A DNA stretch of 64,000 bases, taken from Methylobacterium sp. Leaf465 (lineage in GTDB: Bacteria; Pseudomonadota; Alphaproteobacteria; Rhizobiales; Beijerinckiaceae). Made by a program: the position numbers and the translations under genes. Under the pieces are notes generated by a model that was given only the letters and a program-made list of their open reading frames with translations, was not told the DNA's origin and did not search any database. Below are positions 46,265-54,816 of the stretch, one piece after another. Every line of letters begins with the position of its first letter. Within the stretch, counting starts at the first letter, position 1. The stretch is taken from positions 3,004 through 67,003 of the forward strand of contig NZ_LMRA01000023.1 of NCBI RefSeq assembly GCF_001424705.1, written 5' to 3'.

Positions 46265-46789
46265 GCATCCCGCCTCTGCAAATGGAAGATCATATTTGTT
46301 TCTTCACGAATCTCATTTGACGGTTAAATAACATTTAACATTCGCAATTTATCTGCTTAAATTAGGTCTTATTGTTGAAAGATCGATAATAGCGTTGTCG
46401 CGTTACAAATCCGAGAAGGATGAGTTTAGAAAGATTATTATTCACCGCAGGATAAGTTCAGATGTTCTGATTTGGAGATAGGGTCATGGAACGGAAGGAT
46501 TCCCAAACGCTGCCTTCTGCGAGATCTCGGGTTCGGTGGGTGTTCCTGGCTTGGCAAGAAGGACATTGCGGAAGAGGGTTTTTTGAATGCGCTGGAGCCG
46601 TCGTCAGATCATCTCGAACGGCCGGGTATCCTAACGACGTGACCCTCGGGACACGCGAGGCTTCGACGGCGCATCGCAACACTTGGTTTACCATTCCGGC
46701 ACAGGATCGGTCCCGTGCCGGCCTGCCGCCGCCGGCCGCGATCGGCTGCCCTGCCCGGGCGCCGTGAGGCCCCGGAGAGCGCTGATCCC
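46265..46789. other. AT-rich divergent region between the chemoreceptor and ftsW
   Basis: A 525-base gap, AT-rich from about 46280 to 46460, then GC-rich. It holds a perfect CtrA-type box (46324-46339). The 282-base frame at 46486 shows no family signature. Promoters for both flanking genes must lie here. Confidence 0.5.
46324..46339. promoter_or_regulatory. CtrA-type box upstream of the chemoreceptor and ftsW
   Basis: TTAA-ATAACAT-TTAAC matches TTAA-N7-TTAAC exactly. It lies 63 bases before the chemoreceptor ATG. CtrA commonly controls motility genes in this class. Confidence 0.6.
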
Positions 46790-47956
46790 ATGATGTCCCG
46801 CGCCGAACGCACGCCCCTGACGGACTGGTGGTGGACCGTCGACCGCGGCCTGCTGGCCGGCCTCGGCGCGCTCATGGTGGCGGGCCTGGTCTTCCTCATG
46901 GGCGGCGGGCCGCCCGTGGCCGAGAAGATCGGCCTGCCGACCTTCCACTTCCTCAACCGGCAGGCGCTCTACCTCGCGCCCACGATCCTCATCATCGTCG
47001 GCGTCTCGTTCCTGTCCCTGCGCCACATCCGCCGCGTCGCGCTCTTCACCTGGATGATGGGCGTCGCGCTCTGCATCCTGGCGAGCAAGTTCGGGCCGGA
47101 GATCAAGGGCGCGCACCGCTGGATCCAGTTCGGCGCCATCGGCATCCAGCCCTCGGAATTCGTCAAGCCCGCCTTCGTGGTGGTGGCGGCCTGGGCCTTC
47201 TCGGAGGGCGCGCAGCGCCGCGACATGCCGGGCGGCCTGCTGGCGATCCTGCTCCTGCCGGTCACCATCGTGCCCCTCGTGCTGCAGCCCGATTTCGGCC
47301 AGACCATGCTCATCACCATCGTGTGGTGCGCGCTGTTCTTCGTGGCCGGCCTGCACTGGTTCTGGGTGGCGGGCCTCGGCGCCGGCGGCCTCATCGGCGT
47401 GGCCGCCGCCTACCGCTTCCTGCACCACGTGCGCGAGCGCATCGATCGCTTCCTCGACAGCGATTCCGGTGACAACTTCCAGGGCTTCTGGGCCCGGCAA
47501 TCGTTCAATTCGGGTGGCTGGTTCGGCACCGGTCCGGGGGAGGGCGTCGCCAAGCGCCACCTGCCCGACGCCCACACCGACTTCATCTTCTCGGTGACGG
47601 GCGAGGAGTTCGGCACCGTTGTGTGCCTCGGCCTCGTCCTCCTGTTCGCCTACATCGTCATGCGCGGCCTGAAGCTGGCCCGGCGCACCGACGACACCTT
47701 TTCGCGGCTGGCGATCACGGGCCTCACCACCCTGTTCGGTCTCCAGGCCTGCATCAACATGGCGGTGAACGTCCGCCTGATGCCCGCCAAGGGCATGACG
47801 CTGCCCTTCGTCTCCTACGGCGGCTCGTCGCTGATCTCGCTCGCCCTCGGCATGGGCTTCCTCGTGGCCTTGACCCGCAAGCGCCCCCGGACCACCACCC
47901 TGAGCCAGAAGCCGCCGGGCACCGCCCCGGCGACGATCGCCGGAGTGATGCGTTGA
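46790..47956 (+). CDS. ftsW: Lipid II polymerase FtsW (SEDS family)
   Basis: A 388-residue polytopic SEDS glycosyltransferase that polymerises septal peptidoglycan with FtsI. Marks are KGAHRWI near residue 105, IGIQPSEFVKPAFV, LQPDFGQTM, GTGPGEGVAK-HLPDAHTDFIFSVTGEEFG and KGMTLPFVSYGGSS. Start is ATG 46790 or 46793. It is the first gene of the division block here; murD, mraY and others that usually precede it are not in the window. It overlaps the murG start by a TTGA junction. Confidence 0.96.
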   Translation: MMSRAERTPLTDWWWTVDRGLLAGLGALMVAGLVFLMGGGPPVAEKIGLPTFHFLNRQALYLAPTILIIVGVSFLSLRHIRRVALFTWMMGVALCILASKFGPEIKGAHRWIQFGAIGIQPSEFVKPAFVVVAAWAFSEGAQRRDMPGGLLAILLLPVTIVPLVLQPDFGQTMLITIVWCALFFVAGLHWFWVAGLGAGGLIGVAAAYRFLHHVRERIDRFLDSDSGDNFQGFWARQSFNSGGWFGTGPGEGVAKRHLPDAHTDFIFSVTGEEFGTVVCLGLVLLFAYIVMRGLKLARRTDDTFSRLAITGLTTLFGLQACINMAVNVRLMPAKGMTLPFVSYGGSSLISLALGMGFLVALTRKRPRTTTLSQKPPGTAPATIAGVMR

Positions 47957-49062
47957 CCGTTGCCACCGCCACGATCCTGCTCTGTGCCGGGGGCACGGGC
48001 GGGCACCTGTTTCCCGCCGAGAGCCTGGCCTACGCCCTGCGCGCCCGAGGCGTGCGGGTCGTGCTCGCCACCGATGCCCGGGTGGACTCCATCGCCACCG
48101 GCTTCCCGGCCTCCGAGATCGTCACCATCGCGTCCGCGACGCCCTCGGGACGCTCCCCGATCAGGCGCGCCGGCGCGCTCCTCACCCTCGGCCGGGGCTT
48201 CGGTGTCGCCGCGCGGGAGATCCGGCGCATCGATCCGGCCGCCATCGTGGGTTTCGGCGGCTATCCCACGGTGCCGCCGATGCTGGCGGGGCAGATCCTG
48301 CGCGTCCCCAGCATCCTGCACGAGCAGAACGCCGTGATGGGTCGGGCCAACGCCTTCCTGGCGCGGGGCGCCCGCGCCATCGCCACGGGCTTCCGCGAGG
48401 TCCGGGGCGTGCCGGTCAAGGCGCTGGCACCCCGGACCCACACCGGCAACCCGCTGCGCCCGGCGGTGCTCGCGGCCGCGAAGGTCGCCTATCCGCCGGC
48501 CGGTGCCGGCGATCCCCTGCACCTCCTCGTCTTCGGCGGCAGCCAGGGCGCCCGGGTGATGGGCGAAGTCGTTCCGGCCGCCATCGCCAACCTGCCCGCC
48601 GATCTGCGCGCCCGGCTCCACCTCGTGCAGCAGGTGCGGGCCGAGGACCTGACGCAGGTCCAGAATCTCTATCTCGGCCTCGGGCTCGCGGGCTTCGAGG
48701 CCGCGCCCTTCTTCAAGGACCTGCCGGCCCGCATGGCGGCGGCGCACCTCGTCATCGGCCGGTCCGGCGCGTCCACGGTCTCGGAACTCGCCGCCATCGG
48801 ACGGCCCGCCATCCTGGTGCCGCTCCCCGGCGCCCTCGACCAGGATCAGGCGGCCAACGCCGCGACGCTGGCCGCCATCGGCGCCGCGCAGGCGATTCCG
48901 CAATCCGCCTTCACGCCGGACCGGCTCACGGCGGAGCTGGTCGACCTCTTCACCAATCCCGGAAAATTGACCGCGGCGGCCTCAGCCGCCAAAAGCGCTG
49001 GAATTCACGACGCGGCCGAGCGGCTCGCCGACATCGTCCTCGCGACGGCGGCCCGCACCTGA
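47953..49062 (+). CDS. murG: UDP-GlcNAc:lipid I N-acetylglucosaminyltransferase MurG
   Basis: A 369-residue inner-face membrane enzyme adding GlcNAc to lipid I to form lipid II. The N-terminal GGTGGH (13-18), GFGGYPTVPP, LHEQNAVMGRAN, VFGGSQGA, the IGRSGASTVSELA binding patch, and PLPGALDQDQAANA are all present. The start is TTG 47953, overlapping the ftsW stop (TTGA), since no ATG or GTG precedes the conserved CAGGTGGH in frame. Translational coupling is likely. murC follows 72 bases later. Confidence 0.96.
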   Translation: MTVATATILLCAGGTGGHLFPAESLAYALRARGVRVVLATDARVDSIATGFPASEIVTIASATPSGRSPIRRAGALLTLGRGFGVAAREIRRIDPAAIVGFGGYPTVPPMLAGQILRVPSILHEQNAVMGRANAFLARGARAIATGFREVRGVPVKALAPRTHTGNPLRPAVLAAAKVAYPPAGAGDPLHLLVFGGSQGARVMGEVVPAAIANLPADLRARLHLVQQVRAEDLTQVQNLYLGLGLAGFEAAPFFKDLPARMAAAHLVIGRSGASTVSELAAIGRPAILVPLPGALDQDQAANAATLAAIGAAQAIPQSAFTPDRLTAELVDLFTNPGKLTAAASAAKSAGIHDAAERLADIVLATAART

Positions 49063-49134
49063 CGGCGTCCGCCGATTGATCCCCTTCGGGCCGGTTCGTC
49101 CGGACCCCCGACGCCCCTGAGACTGGTCCTTCCC

Positions 49135-50550
49135 ATGAAGCTGCCCGACAAGCTCGGCCCCATCCACTTCATCGGCATCGGCGGCATCGGCATGTCCGGC
49201 ATCGCCGAGGTGATGCACAACCTCGGCTACACCGTGCAGGGGTCGGACGCCAACGACAACGCCAATGTCCGGCGCCTCTCCGAGAAGGGCATGCGCACCT
49301 TCATCGGCCACGAGGCCGGCAACGTCGAGGAGGCCGCCCTGGTGGTGGTCTCCACCGCGATCCGCCGCGACAATCCCGAGCTCGTCGCCGCCCGCGAGCG
49401 CCGCCTGCCGGTGGTGCGCCGGGCCGAGATGCTGGCCGAGTTGATGCGCTTCAAGTCCTGCGTCGCCATCGCGGGCACCCACGGCAAGACGACGACGACC
49501 TCCCTCGTCGCCACCCTGCTGGATGCCGGCAACCTTGACCCCACCGTGATCAACGGCGGCATCATCAACGCCTACGGCACCAACGCCCGCATGGGCGAGG
49601 GCGAGTGGATGGTGGTGGAGGCCGACGAATCCGACGGGACCTTCCTGAAGCTCCCGGCCGATGTCGCCATCGTCACCAACATCGACCCCGAACACCTCGA
49701 CCATTTCGGCTCGTTCGAGGCGGTCAAGGACGCCTTCCGGCGCTTCATCGACAACATCCCGTTCTACGGCTTCGCGGTGATGTGCATCGACCACCCGATC
49801 GTGCAGGACCTCGTCGGGCACATCGAGGACCGCCGCATCATCACCTACGGCGAGAACCCGCAGGCCGATGTCCGGCTCATCGATGTGGACCTGCGCGGCG
49901 GCCAGAGCCGCTTCCGCGTGATGATCCGCGACCGCCGCCCCGGCTTCCGTCTCGAGATGGAGGATCTCGTCCTGCCGATGCCGGGCAAGCACAACGCCCT
50001 GAACGCCACCGCGGCGCTCGCCGTGGCGCACGAGCTCGGGGTCGAGCCGGAGGCGATCCGCAAGGCGCTGGCCGGCTTCGGCGGGGTGAAGCGCCGCTTC
50101 ACCCGGACCGGCGTGTGGAACGGCGCCCTGATCTTCGACGATTACGGACACCATCCGGTGGAGATCAAGGCGGTGCTCAAGGCCGCCCGCGCCTCCACCG
50201 AGGGCAACGTCATCGCCATCGTGCAGCCGCACCGCTACACGCGCCTCGCCTCGCTGTTCGACGATTTCTGCACCTGCTTCAACGATGCCGACACGGTCAT
50301 CGTCGCCCCCGTCTACGCGGCGGGCGAGGCGCCGATCGAGGGCATGGACCGCGACGGGCTGGTCTCGGGTCTGAAGTCGCGCGGCCACCGCGACGCCATC
50401 GCGCTGCAGCGCTCCGAGGACCTCGCCGGCATCGTCGCCGGCCGCGCCAAGCCCGGCGACTACGTCGTCTGCCTTGGCGCCGGCAACATCACGCAATGGG
50501 CCTACGCCCTGCCGGGCGAACTCGCGGCCCTGGACGGCGTGACGGCGTGA
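49135..50550 (+). CDS. murC: UDP-N-acetylmuramate-L-alanine ligase MurC
   Basis: A 471-residue cytoplasmic ATP-dependent ligase adding L-Ala to UDP-MurNAc. Rossmann-like [13 protein letters not shown] starts near residue 12, P-loop GTHGKTTT is 114-121, then [19 protein letters not shown] and the C-terminal [19 protein letters not shown] and GAGNITQW. The length is normal. It is immediately followed on the opposite strand by the decayed toxin-antitoxin pair, so the usual close murC-murB arrangement is broken by a 720-base gap. Confidence 0.97.
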   Translation: MKLPDKLGPIHFIGIGGIGMSGIAEVMHNLGYTVQGSDANDNANVRRLSEKGMRTFIGHEAGNVEEAALVVVSTAIRRDNPELVAARERRLPVVRRAEMLAELMRFKSCVAIAGTHGKTTTTSLVATLLDAGNLDPTVINGGIINAYGTNARMGEGEWMVVEADESDGTFLKLPADVAIVTNIDPEHLDHFGSFEAVKDAFRRFIDNIPFYGFAVMCIDHPIVQDLVGHIEDRRIITYGENPQADVRLIDVDLRGGQSRFRVMIRDRRPGFRLEMEDLVLPMPGKHNALNATAALAVAHELGVEPEAIRKALAGFGGVKRRFTRTGVWNGALIFDDYGHHPVEIKAVLKAARASTEGNVIAIVQPHRYTRLASLFDDFCTCFNDADTVIVAPVYAAGEAPIEGMDRDGLVSGLKSRGHRDAIALQRSEDLAGIVAGRAKPGDYVVCLGAGNITQWAYALPGELAALDGVTA

Positions 50551-50557
50551 AACCGGC

Positions 50558-50945
50558 CTACGGGTCGGCACCGTCCGGAAGCAGATCCTCCGGGTCGACG
50601 TCCAGCGCGCGCGAGGGTGCGATAAACAATGAGGTCGGCCGTGCGCTCACCCCGTTCCATCGCCGACAGGAGGGACTCGGTGATCCCGCCGAGGCTGGCC
50701 AGGGCGGCCATCGTCATGTCCGGGCGCTTTCGCCAGAAGGGGAGGGGGCGCGGAGCCCGGCGCACGGCATCGAGGTCAGACTTACTCGGGATCTCGTCCG
50801 CGCCGCTCGCCAGTCGCGCCTGCGAGGCCTGCAGCGTACGCGCGCCCGTCGCATCTTCGGCCAGAGCGACGAGCCGCTGGAAATCGGCCTCCGGCAGGAT
50901 CACGATGGCTTCGCCCGAGGGCGTCTTGGTGCGCACGATGGTCAT
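50558..50945 (-). pseudogene. XRE-family antitoxin with C-terminal frameshift
   Basis: From ATG 50945 an HTH antitoxin can be read: MTIVRTKTPSGEAIVILPEADFQ, then LPFWRKRPDMTMAALASLGGITESLLSAMERGERTADLIVYRTLARA, the normal XRE HTH with a tail. The frame breaks at the run GCGCGCGC (about 50610); in the next frame LDVDPEDLLPDGADP follows and stops at TAG 50558-50560, the expected family ending. A two-base loss or one-base gain in the GC repeat explains it. The DNA-binding part is intact; the product would have a changed tail. It pairs with the upstream toxin relic. Confidence 0.75.
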
Positions 50946-50955
50946 GCCGATCTTC

Positions 50956-51236
50956 CTAGCCGTAGATCGAGCCGCGCGGGCCGATGTCGGGCACCATGAT
51001 CCGACCGGCGCGATCGTGAAGATCACCCGCCAATCGCCGATCCGAAGGTGATATCCCTGCGTACCCCTCAGAGCCTTGATGTTGTTGGCGAGCGCATCCG
51101 GTCTCTCAGCGAGGAGGCGCAGCTTCTCGCGGATGAGCGCCTCTGTCCTGGGCGGCATCCGGATCAGAGCGCGCGCCGCCGGGCGTATGGAACCGATCGT
51201 CCGGCCTAGCGCACGCTCCCGCTCGTCGTCCTGCAA
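50956..51236 (-). pseudogene. RelE/HigB-type toxin relic, frameshifted
   Basis: A RelE-superfamily toxin. The first frame reads RPAARALIRMPPRTEALIREKLRLLAERPDALANNIKALRG and YHLRIGDWRVIFTI; the frame breaks near 51005-51015 and the next frame continues GRIMVPDIGPRGSIYG to TAG at 50956-50958, a typical RelE ending. The start codon is uncertain (TTG 51236). It lies 10 bases before the XRE antitoxin start, the toxin-first HigBA order. The break removes the toxin C-terminus, so it is probably inactive. Confidence 0.75.
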
Positions 51237-51270
51237 CCGATAGTCGTTTCAACTGAAAAGCACCTGCCCA

Positions 51271-52203
51271 ATGACCGCCTTCCCGGACATCACGCCCGAC
51301 ATCCACGCCCGGGCGCCGGCCCTGCGCGGGCGGCTCATCGCCAACCAGCCGCTCTCGGACCTGACCTGGTTCCGGGTCGGCGGCCCGGCGCAGGTGCTGT
51401 TCACCCCGGCCGACGCGGAGGACCTCGGCCTTCTGCTCTCGGCCCTCGAGCCGGAAATACCCGTGACGGTGATCGGCCTCGGCTCGAACCTCATCGTCCG
51501 TGACGGCGGCGTGCCCGGCGTCGTGGTGCGCCTCGGCGGCCGGGCTTTTGGCATGGTGGCGATCGACGGCGAGACCCTGCGGGTCGGCACCGCCGTGCCG
51601 GACATGCGCCTCGCCAAGGCGGCGGCGGAGGCCGGGCTCGACGGGCTGGCGTTCTTCCGCGGCATTCCCGGTTCGGTCGGCGGCGCCCTGCGCATGAATG
51701 CCGGTGCCCACGGGGGCGAGACCACCGACGTGCTGGTGGAGGCCCACGGCATCGACCGCCGGGGCGAGGCGCGTCGCTTCACCCATGCGGAGATGGGCTT
51801 CACCTACCGGCACAGCGGCGCCCCGGACGACGTGATCTTCACGCATGCGGTGTTCCGCGGGAGCCCCGGCGAGCGGGCGGCCATCGAGGCCGAGATGGAG
51901 CGGGTGACGGCGGCGCGCGAGGCGGCCCAGCCGATCCGCGAGCGCACCGGCGGCTCCACCTTCAAGAACCCGCCCGGGGGCAAGGCTTGGCAACTCGTCG
52001 ACGCGGCCGGCTGCCGCGGCCTGACGGTCGGCGGCGCACAGGTCTCGGAGATGCACTGCAATTTCCTGATCAATCGCGACAACGCCACGGCGGCCGACAT
52101 CGAGGGGCTCGGCGAGGAGGTACGCCGGCGCGTGCGCGAGACCTCCGGCGTCGAACTCCACTGGGAGATCAAGCGCATCGGATTATCGACACGGACGGCG
52201 TAA
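51271..52203 (+). CDS. murB: UDP-N-acetylenolpyruvoylglucosamine reductase MurB
   Basis: A 310-residue FAD enzyme reducing UDP-GlcNAc-enolpyruvate to UDP-MurNAc with NADPH. Marks are [15 protein letters not shown], the FAD site [44 protein letters not shown] and the catalytic Ser in [12 protein letters not shown], with [12 protein letters not shown]. The short form lacks the extra loop, as in type II MurB. It lies between two toxin-antitoxin loci, with 34 bases to the toxin relic upstream and 37 to the AbrB gene downstream. Confidence 0.96.
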   Translation: MTAFPDITPDIHARAPALRGRLIANQPLSDLTWFRVGGPAQVLFTPADAEDLGLLLSALEPEIPVTVIGLGSNLIVRDGGVPGVVVRLGGRAFGMVAIDGETLRVGTAVPDMRLAKAAAEAGLDGLAFFRGIPGSVGGALRMNAGAHGGETTDVLVEAHGIDRRGEARRFTHAEMGFTYRHSGAPDDVIFTHAVFRGSPGERAAIEAEMERVTAAREAAQPIRERTGGSTFKNPPGGKAWQLVDAAGCRGLTVGGAQVSEMHCNFLINRDNATAADIEGLGEEVRRRVRETSGVELHWEIKRIGLSTRTA

Positions 52204-52240
52204 GACGGTAAGACGTAAGCTGGGCGACAGGAAGGATTCG

Positions 52241-52474
52241 ATGACCGGACGGGACGTTCTGACGGCCTATTCGAAGGTCTCCGTGAAGAGCCAGACCGTA
52301 CTCCCGGCCGAAGTCCGCGAACGCCTCGGCATCGGCCCGGGCGATCGCCTTCGCTACGTGATCACCCGGGACGGCATTCGTATCGAGAAGGCGCGGCCCG
52401 AGGGTGAAGATCCCTTCGTGACATTCACGGAATGGGCCAGTGCCGCCGACGAAGAAGCCTATGGCAATCTCTAG
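52241..52474 (+). CDS. AbrB/MazE-family antitoxin
   Basis: A 77-residue swapped-hairpin AbrB protein: YSKVSVKSQTVLPAEVRERLGIGPGDRLRYVITRDGIRIEKA, followed by an acidic C-terminal tail (EDPFVTFTEWASAADEEAYGNL) that would wrap around the toxin. AGGAAGGA precedes ATG 52241. The stop overlaps the toxin start by 14 bases (52461-52474), the typical coupled antitoxin-first order. It sits inside the dcw cluster between murB and ddl on the same strand. Confidence 0.9.
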   Translation: MTGRDVLTAYSKVSVKSQTVLPAEVRERLGIGPGDRLRYVITRDGIRIEKARPEGEDPFVTFTEWASAADEEAYGNL

Positions 52475-52835
52475 GGACCCAGGCGGACGCACGTTCCCCG
52501 CAGGGACCGTGGTGGTCGTACCGTTTCCCTATTCAAACCGTTTGGCTGAGAAGCGTCGCCCGGCCGTCGTGGTCTCGGGGGAGGCCGTTGCCGAGGCGGG
52601 ATTCGTCTGGATCGCCATGATCACCAGCGCGAACAACCCCGCCATGGGGGGCGATCAAGCGATCGACGATCTTGCTGCTGCCGGGCTTGATGCTCCTTCG
52701 GTCATCAGACCCATCAAGCTGGCCTGCATCGAACCGGCTCGCATCCTCAAGCGGATCGGGACATTGCCGCCGGTCGCGGCCGGCGCGGTTTTCGATGCGA
52801 TCAACGACCGGATCGGCCCACGAAGGCCGGCGTGA
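52461..52835 (+). CDS. MazF/PemK-family toxin
   Basis: A 124-residue putative endoribonuclease toxin. PAGTVVVVPFPYSNRLAEKRRPAVVVSGE and FVWIAMITSAN form the MazF barrel start, with RPIKLACIEPARILKRIGTLP the matching later strand and helix. Start ATG 52461 overlaps the AbrB gene. The frame is intact and of family length, in contrast to the broken pair 1.5 kb upstream. It would cleave RNA when antitoxin is lost. ddl follows 38 bases after. Confidence 0.9.
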   Translation: MAISRDPGGRTFPAGTVVVVPFPYSNRLAEKRRPAVVVSGEAVAEAGFVWIAMITSANNPAMGGDQAIDDLAAAGLDAPSVIRPIKLACIEPARILKRIGTLPPVAAGAVFDAINDRIGPRRPA

Positions 52836-52873
52836 CGACGCAACCCATGTCCGCGCAATTCCCAGGAGTTCCC

Positions 52874-53797
52874 ATGTCCAAGCACGTCGCCGTCCTCATG
52901 GGCGGGTGGTCCTCCGAGCGGCCGGTCTCGCTGAATTCGGGCCATGCCTGCGCCGATGCCCTGGAGGGGCAGGGCTTCCGCGTCACGCGGGTCGACGTCC
53001 AGCCGGACATCGCGACGGTGCTCACCGACCTGCGGCCCGACGTGGCGTTCAATGCGCTGCACGGGCCCGCGGGCGAGGACGGCACGATCCAGGGCCTGCT
53101 GGAGCTGCTGCGCATCCCCTACACCCATTCCGGCGTGCTGGCCTCGGCTCTGGCGATGCACAAGGAGCGTGCCAAAGTGGTCATGCGGGCGGCCGGCGTC
53201 AGCGTCCCGGAGGGCCGCGTCGTTAACCGTCATGAGGCCGCAAAGTCACACGTGCTGACGCCGCCCTACGTGCTCAAGCCGGTGGCCGAGGGCTCCTCCA
53301 TGGGGGTCATCATCGTGCGCGACGGACGCTCCCATCCGCCCCAGGAAGTGGGCCGGGCGGATTGGGGCTATGGCGATGAAATCCTTGCGGAAACCTACGT
53401 CGCCGGGCGCGAGCTGACCTGCGCCGTGATGGGCGACCGGGCCCTCGGGGTGATCGAGATCAAGCCCGCTTCGGGGGAGTGGTACGACTTCGACGCGAAG
53501 TACGCCGAGGGGGGGTCGATCCACGTCCTCCCGGCAGAAATTAAACCAAATCTTTACCAGCGTGTCCAAGAGTTGTCGTTAACGGCGCATCAAGCACTCG
53601 GGTGCCGGGGCATCAGCCGTGCGGACCTTCGCTACGACGACACACCGGGGGGAACCGGTGCCCTCGTCGTGCTGGAGGTCAACACGCAACCCGGCATGAC
53701 GAAGACGAGCTTGGTCCCGGAGATGGCAGCCCATGCGGGCTATAGTTTCGGTGAGCTCGTTCAATGGATGGTGGAGGACGCAACGTTGGGCCGCTAG
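52874..53797 (+). CDS. ddl: D-alanine-D-alanine ligase
   Basis: A 307-residue ATP-grasp ligase making D-Ala-D-Ala for peptidoglycan. Marks are VAVLMGGWSSERPVSL, FNALHGPAGEDGTIQGLLE, IPYTHSGVLASALAMHK, VLKPVAEGSSMGV, YVAGRELTCAVM, GCRGISRADLRYD and VLEVNTQPGMTKTSLVPEMA. AGGAG precedes ATG 52874. The frame extends upstream to 52832 but family alignment starts at MSKHVAVLMGG. It overlaps ftsQ by 34 bases. Confidence 0.97.
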   Translation: MSKHVAVLMGGWSSERPVSLNSGHACADALEGQGFRVTRVDVQPDIATVLTDLRPDVAFNALHGPAGEDGTIQGLLELLRIPYTHSGVLASALAMHKERAKVVMRAAGVSVPEGRVVNRHEAAKSHVLTPPYVLKPVAEGSSMGVIIVRDGRSHPPQEVGRADWGYGDEILAETYVAGRELTCAVMGDRALGVIEIKPASGEWYDFDAKYAEGGSIHVLPAEIKPNLYQRVQELSLTAHQALGCRGISRADLRYDDTPGGTGALVVLEVNTQPGMTKTSLVPEMAAHAGYSFGELVQWMVEDATLGR

Positions 53798-54750
53798 GGG
53801 CCGAAGGCCCGCTCGGCGGCCACGGCCTCCTCGGGTCGGGCCTGCCGGGTCCGGCCGCCGGCACCGTGCGTTCGGTCCGGTCCGCGCTGGCGGCGCGCCT
53901 GCGCCGCTTCACGCCGCCCGGTCGGCGCTCCCGCCTCGCGGTCCCGATCGAGCGCCGCGTCCCGCGCCACCTCGGGACGGCGGCCTTCTCGGTCTCCTTC
54001 GCCGCCCTCGCCCTCGCCGGCTTCATCGGCAGCGGCGCCTATGATCGCTTCGTGGCCGAGCACGGCCGCCCCCTCGACATCGCGGCGCGGATCGCCGGCT
54101 TCGGCGTCGAGCGCGTCACCATCTCGGGCATCGCCCGGCTCTACGAACGCGAGGTGCTGCAGGCCGCCGGCATCGACGGCCACTCCTCGGTGGTCTTCCT
54201 CGACGTGGCGGAGGCCCGCGAGCGCCTGCTGGCGGTGCCGCTGATCGCGAGTGCCTCCGTGCGCAAGGTCTATCCGAACGAGATCGTCATCACCCAGGTC
54301 GAGCGCGAGCCCGCCGCCCTCTGGCAGCGCAACGGCGAGATCGCCGTGATCGCCGCCGACGGCACGGTGATCGACCAGATGCGCGACGACCGCTACGCCG
54401 CGCTTCCCCTCGTGGTCGGTGACGACGCCAACCTCAAGCTCAAGGACTACCTCGCCCTGATCGAGGCGGCCGGCGCCCTGGCCGAGCGGGTCAAGGCCGG
54501 CACCTACGTGTCCGGACGGCGCTGGACGCTCAAGCTCGACGGTGTCGACATCCGCCTGCCCGAGACGGGCGCCACCGAGGCCCTGGCTCGATTGGTCAAG
54601 CTCGAGCGCGACAACCGCATCCTCGAGAAGGACATCATCGCGGTGGACCTGCGCATGCCCGACCGGGTGGTGGTGCGGCTCACCGAGGAGGCGGCCGCGG
54701 CCCGCGCCGAATCCCAGAAGAAGTCCAAGCCCAAGGGGACCAGCACATGA
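53764..54750 (+). CDS. ftsQ: Cell division protein FtsQ
   Basis: A 328-residue single-pass divisome protein linking FtsB/FtsL to late division steps. A basic Pro/Gly-rich cytoplasmic N-terminus leads to a TM near residue 76-94 (AAFSVSFAALALAGFIGSGAY). The POTRA domain reads ISGIARLYEREVLQAAGI with VPLIASASVRKVYPNEIVI-VEREPAALWQ, then RRWTLKLDGVDIRLPE. ATG 53764 overlaps ddl, so co-translation is likely. The C-terminal tail is lysine-rich. Confidence 0.93.
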   Translation: MDGGGRNVGPLGAEGPLGGHGLLGSGLPGPAAGTVRSVRSALAARLRRFTPPGRRSRLAVPIERRVPRHLGTAAFSVSFAALALAGFIGSGAYDRFVAEHGRPLDIAARIAGFGVERVTISGIARLYEREVLQAAGIDGHSSVVFLDVAEARERLLAVPLIASASVRKVYPNEIVITQVEREPAALWQRNGEIAVIAADGTVIDQMRDDRYAALPLVVGDDANLKLKDYLALIEAAGALAERVKAGTYVSGRRWTLKLDGVDIRLPETGATEALARLVKLERDNRILEKDIIAVDLRMPDRVVVRLTEEAAAARAESQKKSKPKGTST

Positions 54751-54816
54751 GCCGCACGATCCGTCCGGCGCATCCCGCGTCCCGTCCCCGTTTCACCTCC
54801 TCCGCTCGGTAGCCCG

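Noticed and set aside
46486..46767. 94-codon plus-strand frame in the chemoreceptor-ftsW gap
   Set aside because: No family signature or coding-like pattern; treated as intergenic.
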